Below, one piece after another: positions 1-5,952 of a stretch of DNA of 6,558 bases. The DNA lies in NCBI GenBank assembly GCA_017860555.1, contig JAGDMJ010000196.1, forward strand, positions 1-6,558, written 5' to 3'. The notes beneath the pieces are model-generated. The model saw only the letters and a program-made list of their open reading frames with translations. It searched no databases and was not told the origin of the DNA. The translations under genes were made by a program, and so were the position numbers. The DNA is from Bacteroidota bacterium. GTDB lineage: Bacteria > Bacteroidota > Ignavibacteria > UBA10030 > UBA6906. Every line of letters starts with the position of its first letter. Position 1 is the stretch's first letter.

Positions 1-1331
1 CCCTTCATGATTGTCTCCAGGAGAAATCTGTCGGTGGCCAGCGAGAGGAAATCGGCATTGCTGATCTCCTTGGCCAAATCGCCTTCACCTCGTTGCCCGT
101 GGCACGTAAAGCATAGCCGATGGAACAATTCCTCCCCCTCTGAACGCGATGTCCCCACCTGAATGATGGAAGCGGTCGACCGAAACGAAGGACGCCATTT
201 TCGAAGGGAACCGACAATTTCCCGCAGTTCCCGTGGCTGAAGATGAGATACACGGTGCGACCAGGAGGCCATCATCCTCCTGCCCCTGCCTTCCACCATC
301 GTGAAGAGAAGGAAGTCGTCAGATGCAACTGATTGGAAGTCCTCGTTTGCCAGGGTCGGGACCCCGAAAGGCGTCGCCGAAAAATCTCTCCCCTTTCCTT
401 CCCGGCCATGGCAGGAAACGCAGAAGAGGGCATATCCCTCGTTCCCCCCGATCGGAGCAGTGACGCCCTTACGTTCTTTCACGACTGAGAAAGTGAGATA
501 TTCCGGCGGGAGCGTTGATCCGAACAATCCGCGAACTGCGATAATGAGCGATTCGATGTCCTCGTTTGGAAGGACAAACGCCGGCATGACCGATCCAGGC
601 GAAACTCCTGCCGGGTCGAGAAAATGCCGGCGCATCCAGTTCGAAATCGTCCGTGGGCCGGAGACGTGTGCAAAGTCAAAAGCGTGTAGACTCTTCGACC
701 CTTCGTTCGTAAGGTCGGGGCCGACTGATCCTCCTTTGCCGCGCACCCGGTGACACCCGAGGCATCCTTCCCGGCGGAGGATCAGTTTCCCCCGGTCGAG
801 GACTGGCATCCCGACCAAAGAGGTGTCGAAGAGCGCAAGGTGGCACCGCCCGCAAGAAGATTCGATGGCAGTGAGGGAAACAAAGGGGATGTAGAGTTGA
901 TCTGGCTGTGTTGCCCCGCAGGTTTCATGTCGGTCGAGCGACTGGCCGATCCCTCCGTGGCACACGCTGCAACCAAACCGCTCGGGAGGGTGTGACGTGA
1001 GAAGGGTGCCGCTATGTGCCCGGTACGGGAGAGGAAGGTCCTTCATCCTCGCATCTTCGATCCCAACATGGCAAGAGACGCAACGGTCCATCCGCTCGAA
1101 TGCCGGGAGTCTGATCTGTCGGAGTTCGGTGGGATATTCCGCTGCAGCCTCTGCCTGAAGGGCAGTTGAAGCACGGCTGGCCAGCGTGTCGCGATAGACC
1201 CTCTGGTATTCCTTCCATGTGTTCTGACTCTGGTCGCGCAGGATCGCCCATGCAACCAGGCAAAGGAAACAGCATGCCGAGATGCCGGCAACAGCACGAT
1301 ACCTCTGCCAGAATTGGGACTCTGTTACCAT
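1..1331 (-). CDS. Membrane-anchored multihaem cytochrome c, Rieske/cytb complex subunit (3'-partial)
   Basis: Reading the minus strand from the ATG at 1331-1329 gives 443 codons without a stop to the window edge, so the C-terminus is missing. Residues 1-11 are polar, 12-31 form one hydrophobic membrane anchor (N-in), and the rest should be periplasmic. Six CXXCH haem c sites are visible: CVSCH 84-88, CSVCH 121-125, CGRCH 160-164, CLGCH 190-194, CVSCH 304-308 and CFTCH 407-411. The first three form a compact N-terminal block containing HPPERFGCSVCHGG, a context I recall from cytochromes next to bacterial Rieske/cytb genes. The last three look like successive mono-haem cytochrome c domains. Likely axial methionines are M249 (in VMPAF) and M353 or M354 (in RRMMASW). 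The sixth domain's Met would lie just past the edge. It is the third gene of the operon and overlaps cytochrome b by 7 nt. Inferred role: electron acceptor of the Rieske protein in place of cytochrome c1/f. The reading frame is firm; the exact partner and full haem count are not. Confidence 0.9.
   Translation of the reverse strand, partial: MVTESQFWQRYRAVAGISACCFLCLVAWAILRDQSQNTWKEYQRVYRDTLASRASTALQAEAAAEYPTELRQIRLPAFERMDRCVSCHVGIEDARMKDLPLPYRAHSGTLLTSHPPERFGCSVCHGGIGQSLDRHETCGATQPDQLYIPFVSLTAIESSCGRCHLALFDTSLVGMPVLDRGKLILRREGCLGCHRVRGKGGSVGPDLTNEGSKSLHAFDFAHVSGPRTISNWMRRHFLDPAGVSPGSVMPAFVLPNEDIESLIIAVRGLFGSTLPPEYLTFSVVKERKGVTAPIGGNEGYALFCVSCHGREGKGRDFSATPFGVPTLANEDFQSVASDDFLLFTMVEGRGRRMMASWSHRVSHLQPRELREIVGSLRKWRPSFRSTASIIQVGTSRSEGEELFHRLCFTCHGQRGEGDLAKEISNADFLSLATDRFLLETIMK
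1325..1331 (-). promoter_or_regulatory. Stop-start overlap (ATGGTAA) coupling cytochrome b to the multihaem cytochrome c
   Basis: On the minus strand the end of cytochrome b (GTA TGG TAA) contains the ATG of the next gene in another frame, a 7-nt overlap. This arrangement typically gives translational coupling and balanced amounts of two subunits of one complex. It also supports this ATG as the true start, because no separate ribosome binding site is needed. Confidence 0.6.
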
Positions 1332-2782
1332 ACGAACTCCCAGTTCGGTCCGCGGAGCCAAATCCCTAGAATCGTGATAATGATTCCTCCCATCAAACAT
1401 GAGGAGGCAAGTGCAAACACGCTCATCTTCGTGGACGACGTCGAGCGAAACACGATCCAGGACCAGAGCCCGTAGGACGCAGCAAGGATGCTCCCGGGGT
1501 TTACGATCAAGGCTGTAACTGCCGGCGCATTCCTCGTCCATTGCCACCCAATGCTGATCGCCATCGCAATGATACCGATTGCCAGAATTGACCCGACAAC
1601 CGCGGACAGGGCCACGACCCTCTTGCCCTGCTGCCCGCCAAACCAGACGCCCGTGCCTTTCTCCTCGGTGTCAACGAAGGGGACAGCAAGGGCAGACAAC
1701 AACAAGAGGAAGGGCACCAGGATACCGCCAGTGAATGCCGAATAAGAAACGAGTTCCTGCACCCCGAGAAAATACCAGGGAGATTTTGCCGGATTCTCGG
1801 GCATGGATATGTCGGCAGGCGCCAGGAGTGGCGCGTCGACCAGGATGGCAAAAAACATGAGTACTGCAAGCGCCGCGAGCAGGATTGCCCCTTCTGCCCA
1901 GAGGGTTGTCGGCCAGCTCAGAACGGTATGTTCCCGGCGGAGCTTTGCCTGTTCTATCGCAAGAGGCTCAGTGATTCCCTGAGCCCGGAGCACGAGATCA
2001 TCCGCCCCGGAAGGTATGGCAAGTCCATCACTCTTTCGGATTCGCCAGAAATGTACACCGACAAGTACAATCGTGCTGATCGGGAGAATCACGGTATGCA
2101 AGAGGTAAAACCGTATCAGCGCATCCTGGCCAACGCTATCACCGCCGAGGAGAAGCCTGCGTGCAAACCCTCCGGGGTCAAAAAATGGAGTGATGGCGAT
2201 CAGATCCGTCACTTCGCGTGTGGAGGCAAAGATGTTTGACCCAATGGTTACCGCCCAGAACGCAAGTTGATCCCAGGGCAGCAGGTACCCGCTGAAGCTG
2301 AAGAGAATCGTCATGCAGAGGAGCGTGATGCCGACCAGCCAGTTTACTCTGCGCGTTCTGGTGTACGCCGACGTATAAAGAACCCGGAGGAGATGCAGCA
2401 GAACGACCACCACCATCCCGTGTGCAGCCCACCGGTGCATGTTCCTGATGTACCTCCCCCCGGCAACCACCTCGGAGATATCTTTCACCGAGCCATACGC
2501 GTGCTCGACCGACGGAACATAATAGACCATCAACAGCACACCCGTGACAAGGAGGATCAGAAAGAGAACAAAAGACAGAACGCCCAACCCGAGTGTAAAG
2601 CCCGGACGAAGACTATAGAGATGCGTCCGGGTGCTGTGCATGTGAAGGAAAAAATTCTTGGAGACAGACCGTGACCGATCGCGAACCGACGTTCGTTCAG
2701 TTCGTAGACGGCGCAGCACGCTCAACATGGAACGTAGCATGGCACCCCGGTTTTGTCGAATGACATAACGGAGTTTTGGCAC
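1325..2782 (-). CDS. Cytochrome b, fused b6/subunit IV type, of a Rieske/cytb (bc) complex
   Basis: This is the quinol-oxidising membrane core of a Rieske/cytb complex, 485 residues, with cytochrome b6-like and subunit IV-like parts in one chain. Bis-His haem ligands are H116/H130 (HRWAAH...LLHLLRV) and H229/H244 (LLHTVILP...VHFWRIRK). The second pair has 14 residues between the histidines, the b6f spacing rather than the 13 of mitochondrial-type bc1. SGYLLPWDQLAFWA (164-177) is the conserved segment after helix C. The Qo motif is S334-P-W-Y337 (in PAKSPWYFLGVQEL) in place of PEWY. Hydrophobic helices lie near 66-88, 118-138, 147-167, 226-246, 296-315, 350-370, 390-412 and 455-475. The position matching the haem ci cysteine of b6f is G65, so covalent haem ci is not expected. 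The start is taken as GTG 2782, 4 nt after the Rieske stop; ATG at 2740 (M15) is an alternative. Residues 1-42 are Arg-rich and probably cytoplasmic. Confidence 0.95.
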   Translation of the reverse strand: MPKLRYVIRQNRGAMLRSMLSVLRRLRTERTSVRDRSRSVSKNFFLHMHSTRTHLYSLRPGFTLGLGVLSFVLFLILLVTGVLLMVYYVPSVEHAYGSVKDISEVVAGGRYIRNMHRWAAHGMVVVVLLHLLRVLYTSAYTRTRRVNWLVGITLLCMTILFSFSGYLLPWDQLAFWAVTIGSNIFASTREVTDLIAITPFFDPGGFARRLLLGGDSVGQDALIRFYLLHTVILPISTIVLVGVHFWRIRKSDGLAIPSGADDLVLRAQGITEPLAIEQAKLRREHTVLSWPTTLWAEGAILLAALAVLMFFAILVDAPLLAPADISMPENPAKSPWYFLGVQELVSYSAFTGGILVPFLLLLSALAVPFVDTEEKGTGVWFGGQQGKRVVALSAVVGSILAIGIIAMAISIGWQWTRNAPAVTALIVNPGSILAASYGLWSWIVFRSTSSTKMSVFALASSCLMGGIIITILGIWLRGPNWEFVW

Positions 2783-2786
2783 GGGG

Positions 2787-3263
2787 TTACACTCTCAGCA
2801 ACTGTTCTTCTGAAACCCGTTCGGACGCGTCAACGGTGATCTGCCCATCGGGAGCCACGCCGACTTTCAGCCATGAGAGCGGCTTTGGTGCAGGGCCGGC
2901 CAGGACAGTGCCTCGGCTGTCGAATGTTGATCCGTGACAGGGGCATCGGAAACCATCCCCCATGGAAGTGATGACACACCCGAGATGGGGGCAGAGGGCT
3001 GACAATGCTTTGAAGCCTTCGCGGGACCGGTAGACGAAGAGATTCTTTTCCGGTACAAAGGTGAATGTATTGAACGGGAACTGGTCTGGATGCCCTACTC
3101 TGATGAGTGTTCGTTCCCTCAGGCTGGAAGGAATCGGTACTCGGAGGAACACGAGCAGACCAGTAACCGCGGCAAGAATAACCGAACCCCTGGCCAGTCT
3201 CGCCAGGATGTCACGACGAGTGAGAGGTTCGTCCTTGGACGCTCTATTCTGGAAGGAGTCCAT
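2787..3263 (-). CDS. Rieske [2Fe-2S] iron-sulfur protein of the bc complex
   Basis: This 158-residue protein carries electrons from quinol at the Qo site to the c-type cytochrome. Both Rieske cluster motifs are intact: C91-P-H93-L-G-C96 and C107-P-C109-H110-G-S. By family rules C91, H93, C107 and H110 bind the 2Fe-2S cluster and C96-C109 form a disulfide. The Pro loop follows as GPAPKPL (123-129). LTRRDIL (14-20), ahead of a hydrophobic stretch at about 27-41, fits a twin-arginine signal kept as a membrane anchor, as is usual for this family. Ser112 of CHGS is kept, but the usual Tyr two residues later is Phe114, which in characterised Rieske proteins goes with a lower potential. The ATG at 3263 is essentially forced: an in-frame TAG lies at 3272-3270, with no other start nearby. 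No good Shine-Dalgarno precedes it. It is the first gene of the operon, and cytochrome b starts 4 nt after its stop. Confidence 0.95.
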   Translation of the reverse strand: MDSFQNRASKDEPLTRRDILARLARGSVILAAVTGLLVFLRVPIPSSLRERTLIRVGHPDQFPFNTFTFVPEKNLFVYRSREGFKALSALCPHLGCVITSMGDGFRCPCHGSTFDSRGTVLAGPAPKPLSWLKVGVAPDGQITVDASERVSEEQLLRV

Positions 3264-3322
3264 CTCGATCTAAAGAAGGTGAATTTATGAGAAGGTGATG
3301 CCCATCCGGTCGGAGAGAATCA

Positions 3323-3346
3323 CTGCTGGAGTAGTCGACTATGCAG
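3323..3346. promoter_or_regulatory. Palindromic candidate operator
   Basis: TAGTCGACTA at 3332-3341 is a perfect 10-bp inverted repeat. It is flanked by a second, offset pair, CTGC (3323-3326) and GCAG (3343-3346). It lies between two divergent redox genes, where a dimeric regulator could act on both. It matches no regulator site I can name, such as the FNR consensus. A 10-bp palindrome can arise by chance in a window this long, so the case rests mainly on position. Confidence 0.3.
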
Positions 3347-3400
3347 CGCACCCTTAATGTACGGAGTGCCGCCGTAAGATGAAAGCATGATTCGGGACAA

Positions 3401-3429
3401 TTGGATTCTATGAAAACATTACGTAATTT
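3401..3429 (+). promoter_or_regulatory. Weak sigma-70-like promoter candidate for the octahaem cytochrome gene
   Basis: TTGGAT (3401-3406) and TAATTT (3424-3429) are separated by exactly 17 bases and lie in the most AT-rich part of the intergenic region, upstream of the preferred start at 3473. Each hexamer matches its consensus at only about three of six positions, so this is a guess supported by spacing and location. It would be wrong if translation starts at 3401 or 3410. Confidence 0.2.
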
Positions 3430-3439
3430 TACGCTTACG
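3419..3439. repeat. Cluster of TTACG repeats with overlapping inverted repeats
   Basis: TTACG occurs three times in 21 bases (3419-3423, 3429-3433, 3435-3439). The first copy lies in the perfect palindrome TTACGTAA (3419-3426), and CGTAA (3422-3426) with TTACG (3429-3433) makes an inverted repeat with a 2-base gap. The cluster sits just downstream of or within the candidate promoter of the octahaem gene. It may be a regulator site; it could also be coincidental composition if the region is coding. Confidence 0.25.
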
Positions 3440-3472
3440 ATTCTCCTCAACTGTTTCCTCACGGATCCCGCC

Positions 3473-5806
3473 ATGCGCAATACTATGCTCCGGATCGGAC
3501 TCGGCATCGTCGTTTTCACTGTATCGGTATTCGCAATCATCGGCTGTAACTCCCGCCGGGATCGAAGCGCCGAGACCAGGCCCGTCACCGCCTCGTACGT
3601 CGGGTACAAGGCCTGTTTGGACTGTCACAAGCGTGAGTTCGGACTCTGGACAACTTCGGATCATTCTAAGGCGATGGCCGTCGCAAGTGATTCCACAGTC
3701 CTTGGCGATTTCAACGACGCCACATTTACCCAGCATGGGATTACATCCCGTTTCACAAAAAGCCGGGATGGATATTTCGTGCGAACCGAAGGAGAAGACG
3801 GGAAGCTGCACGACTACAGGATCAGCTATGTCTTTGGTTACAGGCCTCTCCAGCAATATCTGGTCGAATTTCCCGGTGGGACGTACCAGACGCTTCCCCT
3901 GTGTTGGGACACCCGCCCAAAAAAGGACGGGGGGCAACGCTGGTACCACATTTATGGTGATGAGCGCATTGCCCCGAATGATATCCTGTTCTGGACTCGT
4001 GTGGCCCAGAATTGGAACTATATGTGTGCCGAATGCCATTCGACCAACCTCCTCAAAAACTACGACCACAAACAGGGAAAGTACGCGACATCATGGACCG
4101 ACATCGCCGTCGCGTGCGAGGCATGTCACGGACCGGGATCGGAACATGTGGCATGGGCGAATACGATCAGTAAAGGTGCAAAGCCTGAACCCGGCGATGT
4201 CATGGGACTGACAGTCCGCTTGAAGGACCCGGACCGCGGGACCTGGACGATGAATATGAAGACGGGTAATTCGACGCGAACGACGCCTCTTAAGTCGGAC
4301 GTTCTGCTGGAGACCTGTGCCCGTTGCCACGCCCGTCGTGCACAGTTGCATGAACCATATGTTCCCGGGCAGCCGCTGATGAGCACCCATCTTCCGGCAC
4401 TTCTCGAAGAACAGCTTTATTTCGCCGACGGGCAGATCAAAGACGAGGTCTACGAGTACGCGTCCTACAAGCAAAGCACAATGTATCAGCGCGGAGTGAT
4501 CTGCACCGATTGCCACGAGCCCCACAGTATGAAGCTCTATGCACGGGACAATACGCTCTGTTATCGCTGCCATCTCGCGGAAAAATTCGGCGCGCGGGCT
4601 CATCATTTTCACAATCCCGATTCGACCGGAGCGAGCTGCATCGATTGTCATATGCCGACACGGACGTACATGGGTATCGATGTCCGCCGCGATCACAGCT
4701 ATCGAATTCCACGACCGGCGTTAGGCGGGCAATTTGGCGTTCCCAACACCTGCAATGCCTGTCACCCGACGAAGAGCGTCCGGTGGGCGGGAGAATTCGT
4801 GACCAAGTGGTACGGCACGAAGACTACCGATTCACTTCACTACGCCCATGCGATCTTTGCAGGCCGTACAGGAACGCCGAATGCGCCTGATCTCCTCGTA
4901 CGGCTCGCCGGTGATCCCAATGCCCCGGTGATCGCCCGCGCCACTGCCCTTTCGATGCTGCGGCAATTCCCCGGAGAGGCTTCCGCAGAGGCCGTTCGCA
5001 AAGGACTCATGGAAGGCGAGCCTTTGATAAGACTGGGCGCTGTGCAGGGTCTTGGCGTGCTGCCGGCAACAGATCAATTCTATCAGGCAAAGCACCTGCT
5101 CACAGACACCCTGCCGGCGATCCGCGTCGAAGCGACCGGAGCTCTGCTGAATGTTCCCCCGACCTCGCTCCCTTCCGAAGGGCACGACCTCATGGAGAAA
5201 GCGATACGGGATTATCGTGCCGTCCAGGAATTCAATGCGGACCACCCATCAGCCCACTTGAACCTTGGGAACCTCGCACTACGGGACGGGGACTTTGCTA
5301 CAGCAGAAACAGAATACCGCAAGGCCATAGAACTTGAACCTGCGTCTCTCCTCAGCTATGTGAATCTGGCCGATCTGTATCGTCTCAAGGGTGAGGAGCA
5401 GAAGGGGGAAAAGGCACTGAACGATGCGTTGAAGATGAACCCGGACTTTGCCGATGGCCACTACGCGTTGGGACTCCTGATGGTGCGGGAGAAAAGATCA
5501 GCCGAAGGGATCAACCACTTGAAGCGGGCAGCGGAACTGCGTCCTGATGAACCCAGGTACGTTTACGCGTACGGTGTCGGATTGAATTCGACGGGGAATG
5601 GCGCTCGTGCGGTGTCGGTCCTGGAAGAGGCGCTGAAGAAACATCCATACAACAAGTCTATCCTCGTTGCGCTTGTCACCATCCTGCGCGATCGCGGGAA
5701 TCGTGAGGAAGCGCTCCGGCATGCGGAAACACTCGTCCGTTACTGGCCGCAGGACCAGTCGTTCGCGAGGCTGTACCAGGGGCTCGCCATGAGTGGCAGA
5801 CAGTAG
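3473..5806 (+). CDS. Octahaem c-type cytochrome lipoprotein with HEAT-like and TPR repeats
   Basis: From ATG 3473 this encodes 777 residues. A hydrophobic signal (about 6-24) ends in the lipobox I-I-G-C25, followed by Asn, suggesting an exported lipoprotein. Eight CXXCH sites follow: CLDCH 48-52, CAECH 185-189, CEACH 215-219, CARCH 282-286, CTDCH 344-348, CYRCH 363-367, CIDCH 389-393 and CNACH 427-431. Family-typical signatures include NYMCAECHSTN and CEACHGPGSEH, as in the cytochrome c554-like/TPR multihaem proteins of environmental bacteria, whose physiological role is not established. Residues about 470-562 are helical HEAT-like repeats. About 591-759 hold roughly five TPR units, the clearest being HLNLGNLALRDGDFATAETE with its following helix. 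Inferred role: electron carrier or docking protein facing the periplasm. Start choice: 3473 fits the lipoprotein signal and has a GGA 7 nt upstream. The frame is open back to TTG 3401 and ATG 3410, giving up to 801 residues. It is divergent from the Rieske operon. Confidence 0.93.
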   Translation: MRNTMLRIGLGIVVFTVSVFAIIGCNSRRDRSAETRPVTASYVGYKACLDCHKREFGLWTTSDHSKAMAVASDSTVLGDFNDATFTQHGITSRFTKSRDGYFVRTEGEDGKLHDYRISYVFGYRPLQQYLVEFPGGTYQTLPLCWDTRPKKDGGQRWYHIYGDERIAPNDILFWTRVAQNWNYMCAECHSTNLLKNYDHKQGKYATSWTDIAVACEACHGPGSEHVAWANTISKGAKPEPGDVMGLTVRLKDPDRGTWTMNMKTGNSTRTTPLKSDVLLETCARCHARRAQLHEPYVPGQPLMSTHLPALLEEQLYFADGQIKDEVYEYASYKQSTMYQRGVICTDCHEPHSMKLYARDNTLCYRCHLAEKFGARAHHFHNPDSTGASCIDCHMPTRTYMGIDVRRDHSYRIPRPALGGQFGVPNTCNACHPTKSVRWAGEFVTKWYGTKTTDSLHYAHAIFAGRTGTPNAPDLLVRLAGDPNAPVIARATALSMLRQFPGEASAEAVRKGLMEGEPLIRLGAVQGLGVLPATDQFYQAKHLLTDTLPAIRVEATGALLNVPPTSLPSEGHDLMEKAIRDYRAVQEFNADHPSAHLNLGNLALRDGDFATAETEYRKAIELEPASLLSYVNLADLYRLKGEEQKGEKALNDALKMNPDFADGHYALGLLMVREKRSAEGINHLKRAAELRPDEPRYVYAYGVGLNSTGNGARAVSVLEEALKKHPYNKSILVALVTILRDRGNREEALRHAETLVRYWPQDQSFARLYQGLAMSGRQ

Positions 5807-5894
5807 GCCCCTTGTACAAATTCCCCAGGCGTGTTTTGCCAGAAAACGTGTAGAGCACCATCGCGCTTCTTGTGACTCCAACATTCATTCCCCA

Positions 5895-5920
5895 AACAGA
5901 TTCTCGAAGAGACGTCTGTT
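5895..5920. terminator. Candidate bidirectional hairpin between convergent genes
   Basis: AACAGA (5895-5900) pairs with TCTGTT (5915-5920), and inside it TCTC (5902-5905) pairs with GAGA (5909-5912) around a GAA loop, giving about 10 base pairs with a small internal asymmetry. It lies between the stops of two converging genes. Neither side has a good U-tract (only TTT follows on the minus strand), so it could be a weak or factor-assisted terminator. Confidence 0.3.
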
Positions 5921-5952
5921 CGGAAAAGAGCGGCGGACCAGTCCGGGGATGC

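Larger units (their letters stand above)
3264..3472. promoter_or_regulatory. Divergent intergenic control region between the Rieske operon and the octahaem cytochrome gene
   Basis: This stretch of about 209 bases separates two genes pointing away from each other and so must hold the promoters for both. It is AT-rich on its right side (about 3381-3445), with a denser GC block in the middle. I see no convincing sigma-70 pair for the Rieske operon. The leader in front of the Rieske ATG has no good Shine-Dalgarno sequence. Its right end depends on where the octahaem gene starts: with an ATG at 3410 instead of 3473, the region would end at 3409. Confidence 0.6.

Noticed and set aside
301..753. A 150-codon plus-strand ORF and several other short ORFs across 5-1369
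   Set aside because: They lie antisense or out of frame to the six-haem cytochrome reading frame. Their translations are Arg/Pro/Ser-rich with no recognisable domain, as expected of shadows of GC-rich coding sequence.
3332..3341. FNR/CRP-type binding site
   Set aside because: The palindrome TAGTCGACTA does not match the half-sites of either consensus (TTGAT...ATCAA or TGTGA...TCACA).
3244..3609. A 121-codon minus-strand ORF spanning the intergenic region and overlapping the Rieske start
   Set aside because: It overlaps the Rieske start on one side and the octahaem gene on the other, and its translation looks like non-coding sequence.
3419..4069. A 216-codon minus-strand ORF opposite the start of the octahaem cytochrome gene
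   Set aside because: It is fully antisense to clear haem-binding coding sequence, resembles no family I recognise, and would overlap the divergent promoter region.
4091..4696. A 201-codon minus-strand ORF within the octahaem gene
   Set aside because: It is a shadow ORF: the plus strand here encodes several CXXCH sites in frame.
5830..5850. Hairpin with GTTTT/AAAAC arms just downstream of the octahaem gene as a terminator
   Set aside because: The stem needs two G-T pairs, is AT-rich near the loop and has no T-run after it; the hairpin at 5895-5920 is the better candidate.
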